Positions 31,881 through 41,875 of a stretch of 64,000 nucleotides of DNA are shown in pieces. The stretch is from Gemmatimonadaceae bacterium (GTDB taxonomy: Bacteria > Gemmatimonadota > Gemmatimonadetes > Gemmatimonadales > Gemmatimonadaceae): the NCBI GenBank assembly GCA_025362035.1, contig JANYIN010000102.1, forward strand, positions 16,504 through 80,503. Direction: 5' to 3'. Position 1 is the stretch's first letter. Each line of letters starts with the position of its first letter. The notes below the pieces were generated by a model. The model ran no database searches, was not told the DNA's origin, and was given only the letters and a program-made list of their open reading frames with translations. Both the position numbers and the translations under genes were made by a program.

Positions 31881-33415
31881 TGCGCATCTATGATCTTGCG
31901 ATCCCGTCGCAGCTGAGTGCCGCACTCATCCCCGACCTCTTCTTCATGGTCGGCGCGATGGCGCTCCTGCTGTGGGCGGTGTGGCGCACGGAATCCGCCG
32001 CGCACCAGCGCCACGTCGGCGTCCTGTCCATCGGACTATGCGTTGCCACGCTCGCCGCCGTGATCGCGATGATGATGGGCAAAGGCGTGGCAACCGATGG
32101 ACCGATTGCGGTGGACAACTTCCGATGGATGGCCGACGTCATCATCCTGCTCGGTACCATCGGTGCTCTCGCGCTTGGCATTGACGACAACGATCGCGTT
32201 GGGACCACCACGGCGGAAACGCATGTGCTCATCCTGCTCGCGTCGAGCGGAATGATGCTCCTGGCGGCCGCGCGCGATTTGATGATCGTGTTCCTCGGCA
32301 TCGAGTTGATGTCCGTGTCGGTGTACGCGCTGGCCGGCCTGAACCGCCGCAGCGGCCGATCTGCGGAAGGGGCGTTGAAGTACTTCCTGCTCGGCGCCTT
32401 CTCCACGGCATTTCTGCTCTACGGCATTGCGCTCATCTACGGCGCCACCGGCACGACCGGACTGCACGAGATTCACGCGCGCGTCGTCGCCAACAACCTG
32501 TCGAGCAGCCCGCTCCTGTTGATCGGCATCGCCATGCTATTGGTGGGGTTCGGCTTCAAGGTGGCGTCGGTGCCGTTCCACATGTGGGCGCCGGACGTGT
32601 ACGACGGGTCGCCCAATCCGATCACCGCGTACATGGCGGCCACCGTGAAGACGGCGGCGTTCGCGGCGTTTTTCCGTGTCTGGCTGGAGGCGTTCGGCAC
32701 GGAGTACACCAGTTGGCACCGGGCGGTGGTCGGCCTGGCCATCGCGACGATGGTGGCGGGCAACGCCATTGGGCTCGTTCAGCGCAACCTCAAGCGCCTG
32801 CTGGCATACTCCTCCATCGCCCACGCCGGCTTCATTCTCGTGGCAGTGGCGGCTGGGACAACGCAGGGTGCCTCGGCGATGTTGTTCTACCTCCTGGCCT
32901 ACTCGCTGGCCACCTTCGGCGCCTTTGCGATCATCATCGTGATGTCGCAGGGCGACGCGCCGCTCACCACGGACGACCTCAGCGGCCTCTGGACGATTCG
33001 ACCCTGGCTCGCCTTGGCCATGACGGTATTCATGCTGGCCATGCTCGGCTTCCCGGTGTTCGGCGGGGTCGGCTTCTTCGCGAAGTGGTATGTGCTGAAG
33101 GCGGCGCTCATGGCACCCGATCCGCAGACAACGCTTGCCGTGGTTCTCGTCCTCACCACCGTGATCTCGGCAGGTTACTACCTGTACGTGATCATGGTCA
33201 TGTTCATGCGTCCTCGGCGGGACGATGCCATCGCCATCCCGCCGACCCCGCGATGGACGCAGTTCGTGATGGTCGCTGCCGCCGCCACGATTCTTTATTT
33301 CGGCGTCTTCCCGGAACAGGCCATCGCCGACGCGCAGGTAGGCTATCCAGAGCTCAGGGTCCTTCCTACTGCGGCGACCCGTCCAGCGCCGCGACCGTCG
33401 CCCCTCGTCCGATAA
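31880..33415 (+). CDS. nuoN: NADH-quinone oxidoreductase subunit N
   Basis: 511 residues from the ATG at 31880. FLGIELMSVSVYALAG, FKVASVPFHMWAPDVYDGSP and LLAYSSIAHAGF are typical. It completes the membrane arm: all 14 subunits are present in canonical order A-B-C-D-E-F-G-H-I-J-K-L-M-N. A GC-rich hairpin follows 4 bases later. Confidence 0.96.
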   Translation: MRIYDLAIPSQLSAALIPDLFFMVGAMALLLWAVWRTESAAHQRHVGVLSIGLCVATLAAVIAMMMGKGVATDGPIAVDNFRWMADVIILLGTIGALALGIDDNDRVGTTTAETHVLILLASSGMMLLAAARDLMIVFLGIELMSVSVYALAGLNRRSGRSAEGALKYFLLGAFSTAFLLYGIALIYGATGTTGLHEIHARVVANNLSSSPLLLIGIAMLLVGFGFKVASVPFHMWAPDVYDGSPNPITAYMAATVKTAAFAAFFRVWLEAFGTEYTSWHRAVVGLAIATMVAGNAIGLVQRNLKRLLAYSSIAHAGFILVAVAAGTTQGASAMLFYLLAYSLATFGAFAIIIVMSQGDAPLTTDDLSGLWTIRPWLALAMTVFMLAMLGFPVFGGVGFFAKWYVLKAALMAPDPQTTLAVVLVLTTVISAGYYLYVIMVMFMRPRRDDAIAIPPTPRWTQFVMVAAAATILYFGVFPEQAIADAQVGYPELRVLPTAATRPAPRPSPLVR

Positions 33416-33419
33416 ACCC

Positions 33420-33443
33420 GCGGGGCCGCTCCGGCGGCCCCGC
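33420..33443 (+). terminator. Hairpin after the nuo operon
   Basis: GCGGGGCC pairs with GGCCCCGC around an 8-base loop, 4 bases after the nuoN stop. There is no T-run, so it may be Rho-dependent or only stabilise the 3' end. The next gene starts 18 bases later. Confidence 0.5.
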
Positions 33444-33461
33444 TGTCATTCATGAATCCGC

Positions 33462-34829
33462 ATGACAATCGCAGCCGGGATTTTCCGACAGAATGACATC
33501 CGTGGCGTCGTCGGACAGGACCTGACGACCGAGGCCGCGCGCGCCATCGGGCGCGCGTATGCGGCGCTGATGCACGAGCGCGGCGTGGCGGGCGAGATCG
33601 CCATCGGGCGCGACAACAGGCCAAACGGCAATGCGCTGCGCGACGCGCTGGTGGACGGCCTGACGTGCGCCGGCATCGACGTCGTGGACATCGGCATCGT
33701 TCCCACGCCGCTACTGTATTGGAGCCTGCATCATTGCGGCGTGGCCGGGGGCATCCAGGTTACGGGCTCCCACAATCCGCCCGAATACAACGGTTTCAAG
33801 CTCTGCCTCGGAACGGAATCGCTGCACGGACATGACTTGCAGCGTCTGCTGGCACTCGTTCAGGCGAACGCCGCGCCAGACGGTCACGGACGCGTGCGGG
33901 CGGAGGCCGTGATTGATCGATACGTGGCCGACGTGCTCCAGCGCACTGGACCACTGGCGCGGCCGATGAAGATCGTGTACGACTGCGGCAACGGAGCCGG
34001 TGCGCTCGTGGCGCCACAGCTCATGCGCGGACTCGGGATCGAAGCCACTGGCCTCTTTACCGAGAGCGACGGCACGTTCCCGAATCACCACCCCGACCCC
34101 ACAGTGTCCGAAAACCTCGTTGATCTCATCGAGGCCGTGCAACGCGAGGGGGCGGAGCTCGGTATCGCCTTCGACGGCGACGCGGACCGGATCGGTCTGG
34201 TGGACGACGCGGGCCGCATCATCTGGGGAGACCACCTTCTCATCCTGTACGCCCGCGACGTCCTGGCGCGGACCGGCACGGGACAACCGATCATCTTCGA
34301 CGTGAAGTGCAGCCAGGCGCTTACCGACGAGATCACCAGGGCGGGCGGCATTCCCATCATGTGGAAGACGGGGCACTCCCTCGTGAAGGAAAAGATGAAG
34401 GAGTCGAACGCGCCGATTGCCGGCGAGATGTCCGGTCACATGTTCTTCACCGAGGGGTTCTACGGCCATGACGATGCGCTGTACGGTGCGGCGCGGCTGC
34501 TGCGCATCGTGGCCGAATCGGGGCGGACGGTCCGCGCCCTCCTCGCCGACGTGCCGCCATTCGTCAGCACGCCGGAAATTCGCGTCGAATGCGGCGACGA
34601 TCGCAAGTTCGAACTGGTGGAACGTGCGGTGCGGCACTTTCGCGCATCTCACGACGTGATCGACGTGGACGGTGCGCGCGTGCTGTTCGGCGACGGATGG
34701 GGACTGATCCGGGCGTCGAACACACAACCGATTCTCGTCACGCGCTACGAGGCACGGTCCGCCGATCGCCTCGCCGCCATTCGGAGCGAGATGGAGAGTT
34801 GGATTCGGGCTCAGGGAGTAGCCGTCTGA
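33462..34829 (+). CDS. Phosphomannomutase/phosphoglucomutase
   Basis: 455 residues of the alpha-D-phosphohexomutase superfamily. Start FRQNDIRGVVG; phosphoserine loop QVTGSHNPPEYNGFK with Ser103; Mg-binding AFDGDADRIGLVDD; sugar-binding EMSGHMFF; and C-terminal phosphate-binding RASNTQPILVTRYEA. GEMSGH fits bifunctional PMM/PGM (AlgC/ManB-like) rather than GlmM. It supplies mannose-1-P or glucose-1-P for surface polysaccharide. The UPF0182 gene starts 1 base after it. Confidence 0.9.
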   Translation: MTIAAGIFRQNDIRGVVGQDLTTEAARAIGRAYAALMHERGVAGEIAIGRDNRPNGNALRDALVDGLTCAGIDVVDIGIVPTPLLYWSLHHCGVAGGIQVTGSHNPPEYNGFKLCLGTESLHGHDLQRLLALVQANAAPDGHGRVRAEAVIDRYVADVLQRTGPLARPMKIVYDCGNGAGALVAPQLMRGLGIEATGLFTESDGTFPNHHPDPTVSENLVDLIEAVQREGAELGIAFDGDADRIGLVDDAGRIIWGDHLLILYARDVLARTGTGQPIIFDVKCSQALTDEITRAGGIPIMWKTGHSLVKEKMKESNAPIAGEMSGHMFFTEGFYGHDDALYGAARLLRIVAESGRTVRALLADVPPFVSTPEIRVECGDDRKFELVERAVRHFRASHDVIDVDGARVLFGDGWGLIRASNTQPILVTRYEARSADRLAAIRSEMESWIRAQGVAV

Positions 34830-34830
34830 C

Positions 34831-37284
34831 GTGACCGGGCGCCGGTTCTTCGTCGGTGCGGTTACCGTCACCGCGCTGTTTCTCCTCCTTGGCCGGTGGA
34901 GCGCGTCGCTGTACACGGATCATCTCTGGTACCTCTCGCTCGGCGCCGATGACGTGTGGCGTACGAGGCTCCTCGTATCGTCCGCGCTCACGATCGCGTC
35001 GTTTCTTGCGGCCAGCGCCTTCGCCTTCGTCAACCTCTACGCGGTGCGCCACTCGGTCGTCTCGCTCGTGCTTCCACGGCGGATGGCCAACATCGAGATC
35101 GGAGAGGAGGTGCCGAACCGGTATCTGATGCTGGCGGTGTTGGGGCTGTCGCTGGTGGTGGGTGGCCTGCTGACACTGCCGGTGGATCTCTGGCACTCGG
35201 CGCTCCTTGCGCTTTCCGGCCACGCGTTCGGCGAGACCGACTACTACTTCCACGCGGATCTCGGGTTCTTCGTCTACTGGCTCCCGTTCGAGACCGCGGT
35301 CCATTACTGGGTGGTCGTCGTGCTCGTGTCGGTCAGTCTACTGGTGGTGGGACTGTACGCGCTGACGCCCAGCCTGCGATGGGATCGGGGCGCGCTCTAC
35401 GTGTCCGCGTACGTTCGGCGCCACTTCACGATGCTGGGCGCCGTACTGATGCTGGTGCTGGCCTGGAGCTACCGGCTGGGGATGTACCGGCTGCTCACGG
35501 AGGGCACCGGAGCGGCGGGCGTGTTCACCATGGTCGACCAGCGCATCCTGGCGGCGATGCTGCTCCTCGCGGTGGTGACGCTGTGCGCTGCGGTGGTCGT
35601 CGCGTGGGCCGGCTGGTCCGGACAGACGCGCATCGCCTTCGCGGCCGTTTCGGCGGTGCTGCTGCTCTCGCTCGTGGAACGCACCGCCACGCCGTTGTTC
35701 TACCGGCGCACGCTGAATCCGGCCACGCACGTGAGGGACGAACAGCAATATATCGCGACGAGGCTCGGGTACACGCGCCGCGCGTACGCGCTGGATCGAA
35801 TGCAGTCGGACTCTCTGGGCACCGGCTTCGCGTCCACCGCAGAAGCCGCGTCGCGCGTAGCCGTGTGGGACGGAACGACACTGGCGAGTGCGGCAGAGCG
35901 AGGCCGACACGTTCGCGTGTTTGGCGACGGTCCCGCGTGGTTGGCGACCGCCAATGGAATCGTCGCGCAGCTGGTGGAGCGCGGAACGGAAGCCAGTCCC
36001 GACGCGCGCGACGCCTGGGGCGTGAGCCGGACCGACGCGGCGGGTGTGGATGAGCAACGCCTGCCGCTGCGGGTGCCGGCGCCATCCCTGACCGGAGATG
36101 AGCTCTCGATCAGCGAACCAGCAGTCTACGTTGCCGGGCCGCCATACAGCGTGGTGTCCGACTCGTTGCACCGGTTGCGGGCCGTGGAACTCGTTTCGAC
36201 ATCGTCCCGCCTGCTGCATGCGTGGAGCCTGCAGAATTTCCGGCTGGTGTTCGGCGAGCTGCCGCCCAATCGGCCGGTCATTCTCCGGCGCCGGGACGTC
36301 CGCGAGCGGATCGAGGCACTCGCGCCGTTTTTCGTGCAGGGTGGTGAGGTCGTGCCGATGATCGCCGGCGACACCTTGTATTGGGTCGTCGAACTCTACT
36401 CGGCGTCGGCCAGTTACCCGCTTGCGCAGCGGTTCACGATCCTTGGTGATGAGCGAGGGTATTTCCAGCACGCCGCTACGGCGGTGATCCGTGCCGCGTC
36501 CGGGCAGGTTCGGCTGATCCTCGACGCGGCACCGGATCCCGTGGCATTGTCCTGGGTCCAGCGATTTCCGAGAATGTTCACACCTCTATCGAACGTGGCG
36601 CCAGCGCTGCGGGCGATGTTTCCGCCCGTCACCGACGCGGCGCGCGTTCAGGCGCTGGCCTTCGCCGCTGCGGGCCGTCGCGGGGACAGCCTCGAGGTTC
36701 GGCATTTCGCCGTGCAGGACGGCGCCGACTCCGGGGCGGCGCGCGAACCGGCCCATGCGGTCATCCCGGCACTGGGCGGACTGGTGGCCATATGGACGCT
36801 GCTCGATTCCACCGACCACGTGCGCGGGGTGGTGGCCGCAACGGGCGGGGCCACTCGAGTCACGTCGTGGGTGCCGATTGCGCCGGATGCCAAACGGTGG
36901 GGCATGGTGATCGATCGGCTCCGAATGGCGGACTCCTCCACCCGTGAAACGGGAGTCGTTCGCGCGGCGCTCCGGGTGGTGCCGGTGGCTGGTCGAGCGG
37001 TGTACATACAGCCCGCGTTCCAGACCCACGCGGGGGCGCCACCCACACTGTTGCGTGTCAGCGTGCTCACCGGCGATTCGGTGCGCGTCGGCAATACCCT
37101 CGCGTCGGCCCTCGGGACAACGCCGGAAGCGCGGCAAGTGGAGCCCAGTATACAGCGCGATATGAGAGTAGTGGCTGACAGCTTGTATCGCGCCATGCGC
37201 GAGGCGCTGGCGCGGAGCGACTGGCCTGCGTTCGGACACGCGCTCGATGCGCTCGGCGGCGTTCTGCGCACGATGGCCCGATGA
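34831..37284 (+). CDS. UPF0182-family large membrane protein
   Basis: 817 residues from GTG. Seven or so hydrophobic segments in the first 310 residues, with YTDHLWYLSLG and DYYFHADLGFFVYWLPFE, match UPF0182 (COG1615). The large C-terminal part has the family pattern RERIEALAPFF...PMIAGDTLYWVVELYSAS and YPLAQRF. The family usually has 900-1000 residues, so this copy is on the short side. Function is unknown in all members I know of; the soluble half is probably exported. It directly follows the hexomutase gene. Confidence 0.82.
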   Translation: MTGRRFFVGAVTVTALFLLLGRWSASLYTDHLWYLSLGADDVWRTRLLVSSALTIASFLAASAFAFVNLYAVRHSVVSLVLPRRMANIEIGEEVPNRYLMLAVLGLSLVVGGLLTLPVDLWHSALLALSGHAFGETDYYFHADLGFFVYWLPFETAVHYWVVVVLVSVSLLVVGLYALTPSLRWDRGALYVSAYVRRHFTMLGAVLMLVLAWSYRLGMYRLLTEGTGAAGVFTMVDQRILAAMLLLAVVTLCAAVVVAWAGWSGQTRIAFAAVSAVLLLSLVERTATPLFYRRTLNPATHVRDEQQYIATRLGYTRRAYALDRMQSDSLGTGFASTAEAASRVAVWDGTTLASAAERGRHVRVFGDGPAWLATANGIVAQLVERGTEASPDARDAWGVSRTDAAGVDEQRLPLRVPAPSLTGDELSISEPAVYVAGPPYSVVSDSLHRLRAVELVSTSSRLLHAWSLQNFRLVFGELPPNRPVILRRRDVRERIEALAPFFVQGGEVVPMIAGDTLYWVVELYSASASYPLAQRFTILGDERGYFQHAATAVIRAASGQVRLILDAAPDPVALSWVQRFPRMFTPLSNVAPALRAMFPPVTDAARVQALAFAAAGRRGDSLEVRHFAVQDGADSGAAREPAHAVIPALGGLVAIWTLLDSTDHVRGVVAATGGATRVTSWVPIAPDAKRWGMVIDRLRMADSSTRETGVVRAALRVVPVAGRAVYIQPAFQTHAGAPPTLLRVSVLTGDSVRVGNTLASALGTTPEARQVEPSIQRDMRVVADSLYRAMREALARSDWPAFGHALDALGGVLRTMAR

Positions 37285-37330
37285 GCTTGCTCGCTCCGGG
37301 AGCCCTGTCTAGCTTGCGACGTCGAAGCAG

Positions 37331-38290
37331 ATGAGTTCCACGAACCCACCCACGGCCGTCATCGCGCTCGGCGGCAATGCGCTGGCCCCATCGGGTGAAC
37401 AGAGCACCATTTACGATCAATTTCGTCACACCCGCGAGAGTCTCGGCCCCATCGTCGATCTCGCCACCGATGGCTGGAACGTGTGCGTCGTCCACGGCAA
37501 CGGACCGCAGGTTGGCGACGAGCTTGTGCGCAACGAGCTTGCGCGCGGCGCGGCCAGTCCGCTCCCGCTTGGGGTCCTTGTGGCCGCGACCGCCGGCTGG
37601 ATCGGATACATGATTCAGCAGTCCATCGAAAACGCGCTGCGTCGGACGCATTCGAATCGCGCCGTCGCGACGATCATCACACAAGTGCAGGTCAGGGTGG
37701 ACGATCCGGCACTGCGGCAACCGACGAAGTTCATCGGTCAGACGCTGTCGCGCGAACGCGCCGAGGAATTGAGGCGCGAGGGCCATCAGGTGAAAGAAGA
37801 CGGCCGGGGAAATCTACGGCGGGTCGTGGGCAGTCCCGTGCCGCAGGCGATTCATGAACTGGCGACCATCAGGCAGCTCGTGCAGTCTGGGACGCTCGTG
37901 ATTGCCTGTGGCGGCGGGGGAGCGCCAATCTACGAGGACCCGGAGAAGGGGTGGGAGGGGATCGACGCGGTGGTGGACAAGGATCTCGCGGCGGCCGTAC
38001 TGGCGCGGGATCTGGGAGCGAGGTTGTTGTTGATCCTGACGGACGTGGATGCCGTTTACGCAGACTGGGGGACGCCGACGCAGCGCCCGCTGAGAGCACT
38101 CACGGCTGATGAAGCGGAAGACATGGACCGCGCGGGAGCCTTTGGCGAGGGCAGCATGGCGCCAAAGATTCGTGCGGCAATCGATTTTGCGCGCCGCACC
38201 GGCGGACGCGCGATCATCACGGAGCTCAGCCGCGGCAGAGAAGCCGTGCGAGGCGAGGCCGGAACGACCATCACATTGGAGAAGGCGTGA
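37331..38290 (+). CDS. arcC: Carbamate kinase
   Basis: 319 residues. ALGGNALAPSGEQ at the N-terminus, VHGNGPQVG, CGGGGAPIYED and LLILTDVDAVY are carbamate-kinase signatures of the amino-acid kinase fold. It interconverts carbamoyl phosphate plus ADP with carbamate plus ATP. No arginine deiminase or ornithine carbamoyltransferase gene is near, so the catabolic source of carbamoyl phosphate is not shown. Its stop overlaps the sucC GTG. Confidence 0.93.
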   Translation: MSSTNPPTAVIALGGNALAPSGEQSTIYDQFRHTRESLGPIVDLATDGWNVCVVHGNGPQVGDELVRNELARGAASPLPLGVLVAATAGWIGYMIQQSIENALRRTHSNRAVATIITQVQVRVDDPALRQPTKFIGQTLSRERAEELRREGHQVKEDGRGNLRRVVGSPVPQAIHELATIRQLVQSGTLVIACGGGGAPIYEDPEKGWEGIDAVVDKDLAAAVLARDLGARLLLILTDVDAVYADWGTPTQRPLRALTADEAEDMDRAGAFGEGSMAPKIRAAIDFARRTGGRAIITELSRGREAVRGEAGTTITLEKA

Positions 38291-39432
38291 ACATCCACGA
38301 ATATCAGGCCAAGGAGCTTCTGCGCGCCGAAGGCGTGCCGATTCCACCGGGAGAAATCGCCAGCACTCCCGAGCAGGCCGAAGCGATCGCGAAGAAGCTG
38401 GGCGGCATGGTCGTGGTGAAGGCTCAGGTCCATGCCGGCGGGCGCGGCAAGGCCGGCGGCGTGAAGCTCGCCAAGTCTCCCGAGGAGGCGCGCGAGCTCG
38501 CGAGCCGGATCCTCGGCATGAAGATCAAGGGCTTGACCGTACATACGGTGCTGGTCACCGCCGCCGCCGAAATCGCGAGCGAAGCGTACGTGGGCATCAT
38601 CCTGGACCGCGCGACCAAGAAGCCGGTATTCATGGTGAGCGCGGCTGGCGGCATCGACATCGAAGAGGTGGCCGCGACAACGCCCGAGAAGATCCTCAAG
38701 CTGCCCATCGATACGCGGTACGGGTTGCTGGCGTATCAGGCGTCGGAGCTCGGCTTCTTTCTGTTCGACGATCTGAAGAAGGTGCGCGCCGCGTCGAAGA
38801 TCATGATGGCGCTTTACCAGGCGTTCATGAAGAACGGCGCATCGCTCGCCGAGATCAACCCGCTGGTCGTCACCCTCGCGGGAGACGTGATCGCGCTCGA
38901 CGCAAAGATCTCCATCGATGACAATGAGCTGGATCGCCACCCCGAACTCGAGGCGCTGCGCGACGAGACCGCCGAGGAGCCAAGCGAGGTGGATGCGCGC
39001 AACTCGCATCTGACGTTCATCAAGCTCGACGGCGACGTCGGCTGCATCGTGAACGGCGCGGGCCTCGCCATGGCCACCATGGACCTCGTGAAGTACTACG
39101 GGGGCGAGCCAGCCAACTTCCTGGACATCGGCGGTTCTTCGAACCCCGAAAAGGTGGTGAATGCGCTGCGCATCATCACAGCGGAGCCGCATGTGAAGGC
39201 TATCCTGTTCAATATCTTCGGCGGCATCACCCGCACCGACGACGTCGCGAACGGCATCGTGACCGCGACGAAGGCCAACCCGCTCAAGATCCCGATCGTC
39301 ATTCGCCTCACCGGAACGAACGAAGAAATCGCCATGCAGATTCTCACCGAGAATGGATTCACGGCGTCGTCCGACATGGACGAAGCCGTGAAGAAGGCCG
39401 TGGCGCTCGCGAAGGGAGGACAGGCCGCGTGA
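38287..39432 (+). CDS. sucC: Succinyl-CoA synthetase beta subunit
   Basis: 381 residues from [37 protein letters not shown] and [13 protein letters not shown] are typical of the ATP-grasp beta subunit. With SucD it makes ATP or GTP from succinyl-CoA, giving succinate for SdhCAB. It overlaps arcC and sucD by 4 bases each. Confidence 0.96.
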   Translation: MNIHEYQAKELLRAEGVPIPPGEIASTPEQAEAIAKKLGGMVVVKAQVHAGGRGKAGGVKLAKSPEEARELASRILGMKIKGLTVHTVLVTAAAEIASEAYVGIILDRATKKPVFMVSAAGGIDIEEVAATTPEKILKLPIDTRYGLLAYQASELGFFLFDDLKKVRAASKIMMALYQAFMKNGASLAEINPLVVTLAGDVIALDAKISIDDNELDRHPELEALRDETAEEPSEVDARNSHLTFIKLDGDVGCIVNGAGLAMATMDLVKYYGGEPANFLDIGGSSNPEKVVNALRIITAEPHVKAILFNIFGGITRTDDVANGIVTATKANPLKIPIVIRLTGTNEEIAMQILTENGFTASSDMDEAVKKAVALAKGGQAA

Positions 39433-40298
39433 GCATCTTCATCGACAACTCCACCACCGTCATCGTTCAGGGAATCACGGGTCGCGATGGCGGTTTCCAC
39501 ACCAAGCAGATGCTCGAGTACGGGACCAGGATCGTCGGCGGCGTCACACCTGGAAAGGGCGGACAGACGTTCGACGGAACGGTACCGGTATTCAACTCCG
39601 TGCATGCCGCGGTGAAGGCCACCGGAGCGAACACGTCGGTCATTTACGTGCCACCCATGTTCGCGGCGGACGCGATGATGGAAGCCGCCGACGCGGGCAT
39701 CCGGCTGATCGTTTGCATCACCGAGGGCGTTCCCGTGCTCGACATGACGCGGGTCTACCCGTTCGTACAGGAGAAGGGTGCGCGTCTTCTGGGCCCGAAC
39801 TGCCCGGGTCTGATCACGCCGGGGCAGAGCAAGGTCGGCATCATTCCGGGCCGAATCTGCACACCGGGTCATGTGGGCGTGGTAAGCCGATCAGGCACGC
39901 TCACGTACGAGATCGTGTACCAGCTCACGCGCGCTGGCATGGGACAGAGCTCGTGCGTCGGCATCGGTGGAGATCCAATCAACGGAACGAATTTCATCGA
40001 CTGCCTGTCCGCATTCGAAAACGATCCCGACACCCATGCCGTGGCGATGATGGGTGAGATCGGTGGCACCGATGAGCAGGAGGCGGCGGAGTTCGTGGCG
40101 ACGCGCATGACGAAGCCCGTCGTCGGCTTCATCGCAGGCCAGACCGCTCCCGCGGGTCGCCGAATGGGCCATGCGGGTGCAATCATCTCGGGCTCGGCGG
40201 GCACCGCGACCGAAAAGATCGAGGCGTTCGAGCAGGCAGGCATGGGCGTGGCCAAGCGCCCCATCGACTTCGTGACCCTGTTGAAAGCGCGCATGTGA
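39429..40298 (+). CDS. sucD: Succinyl-CoA synthetase alpha subunit
   Basis: 289 residues from [23 protein letters not shown] binds Co[12 protein letters not shown] and the phospho-His248 in GHAGAIISG are present. Normal length. The EIIA-CBS gene follows after 10 bases and may be co-transcribed. Confidence 0.96.
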   Translation: MSIFIDNSTTVIVQGITGRDGGFHTKQMLEYGTRIVGGVTPGKGGQTFDGTVPVFNSVHAAVKATGANTSVIYVPPMFAADAMMEAADAGIRLIVCITEGVPVLDMTRVYPFVQEKGARLLGPNCPGLITPGQSKVGIIPGRICTPGHVGVVSRSGTLTYEIVYQLTRAGMGQSSCVGIGGDPINGTNFIDCLSAFENDPDTHAVAMMGEIGGTDEQEAAEFVATRMTKPVVGFIAGQTAPAGRRMGHAGAIISGSAGTATEKIEAFEQAGMGVAKRPIDFVTLLKARM

Positions 40299-40308
40299 GC
40301 GGCGCGAC

Positions 40309-41196
40309 GTGAGACTGCGCGACTTCCTCGCTGCCGAGCGGATGGTCACTCCGCTCGGCGCCACGTCGCTGGCGGACGCGTCGGCGACGCTTGTCGATCG
40401 ACTGGCAGCGGCTCATGGAGTCCTCGACGCGGCAAAGTTGCGGCGGCGGGTGAGCGAATCGGGCGCCGAGGATGTCGTGGCGATGGGCGACCGTGCATTC
40501 CTGCTGCACTATCGCACGGACAGCGTGGGCCAGCTGCTGGTGGCGATCGGCGTGGCGGCGCAGCCGCTCTGCGTGGGAATCGGTGAGGAGGAGACGCGGT
40601 GTGCGCGCATCGTGCTTCTGATCGTCACACCACCGCGGCACGCGGCACGGTACATCCAGGTCGTGGGAGCGTTCGCGCGACTTCTGCGACAACCGGCGGA
40701 ACTGCAAGCGATGCTCTCCGCGCCAAGCGCCGAGGCACTGGCAGGGTTGTCCAGCTTCGCCGAGTACCGTCTGCCGGAACAGCTCACCGTGCGGGACGTG
40801 ATGAGCGACCAACCGAGAACTGTCAGCGCGGAATCGCCGCTGCGAGAAGCAGCCAAGACGCTGGTGCGGACCGGGCTCGGCGCTCTTCCCGTGGTGGATG
40901 ACCAGGGGCGAGTGTTGGGTATGGTGAGCGAGCGGGAGGTGATCCGTCATCTGCTCACCATCCAGGCCTTTACCGGTCCCGACGCGCGCGTCGCGTCACC
41001 ACTTCCCTCCGGCGCCAAGACTGTGCGCGACGTCATGTCCCGGCAGGTGTTGTGCGTTGCGCCCGAGCAGCCGCTGGCGGAGGTGGCGTCGTTGATGAGC
41101 AACAAGGACGTGGATCGCGTACCGGTGGTGCGCGAGGGACGCCTCGTCGGCTTCCTGACGCGGGGCGACATCGTGCGAAAGCTGATCGGATCCTGA
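40309..41196 (+). CDS. PTS EIIA(Ntr)-like domain fused to two CBS domains
   Basis: 295 residues from GTG. Residues 1 to about 150 resemble PtsN/EIIA-Ntr: the segment AFLLHYRTDSVGQLLVAIGV places His67 where the phospho-accepting His of EIIA lies, followed by LLIVTPPRHAARYIQVVGAFARLL. Residues about 158-210 and 238-293 are CBS domains (VRDVMSDQPRTVSAESPLREA; VRDVMSRQVLCVAPEQPLAEV). CBS pairs sense adenine nucleotides or similar ligands. It is probably a regulatory protein. No EI, HPr or sugar permease is visible. The neighbourhood with sucCD suggests a link to energy state, but that is inference. Confidence 0.75.
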   Translation: MRLRDFLAAERMVTPLGATSLADASATLVDRLAAAHGVLDAAKLRRRVSESGAEDVVAMGDRAFLLHYRTDSVGQLLVAIGVAAQPLCVGIGEEETRCARIVLLIVTPPRHAARYIQVVGAFARLLRQPAELQAMLSAPSAEALAGLSSFAEYRLPEQLTVRDVMSDQPRTVSAESPLREAAKTLVRTGLGALPVVDDQGRVLGMVSEREVIRHLLTIQAFTGPDARVASPLPSGAKTVRDVMSRQVLCVAPEQPLAEVASLMSNKDVDRVPVVREGRLVGFLTRGDIVRKLIGS

Positions 41197-41354
41197 GGCT
41201 TGTCGGGCGTGGTATCTTTGTTCGTTCACTGGTGCAGGCGGCGGGTGGGTACGCATGTCCCGCCCTGTCGAACTCGGTGAGTCGAACAAATTTCTCGGGT
41301 CAATTTCACGGGCCGGCCTTTGCTGGCGCCGTGCACGCACAGGAGCAACAGCAC

Positions 41355-41780
41355 ATGGCTGGCAAGTCGACGCTCACCATCGTCAAACCGGACGCCTTTG
41401 GCGGCGGGAAGGCTGGAAAGATCATCGCCCTGCTCGAGGCGAAGGGCTTCACGGTGAAGGCCGCCCGGGTGCTGCAGATGACCCGCACGCAGGCAGGGGA
41501 GTTTTACGCGGTTCATCGCGAGCGGCCGTTTTATGGCGAGCTGGTGGAGTTCATGACGTCGGGCGCGTGCATGCCATTGGTGCTCGGGCGGGAGGACGCG
41601 GTGCAGGCACTGCGCGATGTCATCGGCGCGACGGATCCCGCCGAGGCCGCCGCGGGCACGGTTCGCAAGCTCTACGCGGAATCGAAGGGGCGGAACGCGA
41701 TTCATGCGTCAGATTCGGATGAAAACGCGCAGCGGGAAGCGCGATTCTTTTTCCCCGAGACCGAGTTGCTGTTCGGTTGA
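41355..41780 (+). CDS. ndk: Nucleoside diphosphate kinase
   Basis: 141 residues from the ATG at 41355, with AGGAG nine bases upstream; the long open frame before it is not family-like. TLTIVKPDAF at the N-terminus and the phospho-His117 in GRNAIHASDSDENAQRE are the NDK signatures. It equalises nucleoside triphosphates using ATP. The 158 bases before it contain TATCTTTG at 41213 but no matching -35. Confidence 0.95.
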   Translation: MAGKSTLTIVKPDAFGGGKAGKIIALLEAKGFTVKAARVLQMTRTQAGEFYAVHRERPFYGELVEFMTSGACMPLVLGREDAVQALRDVIGATDPAEAAAGTVRKLYAESKGRNAIHASDSDENAQREARFFFPETELLFG

Positions 41781-41875
41781 CCGCAGCGGCGGCGCGGTGG
41801 AAGATGGAGGGCTGTGGGACAGGCGCAGCGACTTTCGTCGAGACTTGATAAGTGGTTGAGGCGCAAGTAGTTTTC

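Noticed and set aside
41213..41220. TATCTTTG as a promoter -10 for ndk
   Set aside because: It matches the Bacteroidetes TAnnTTTG form, but no -35 or -33 element lies at the right distance.
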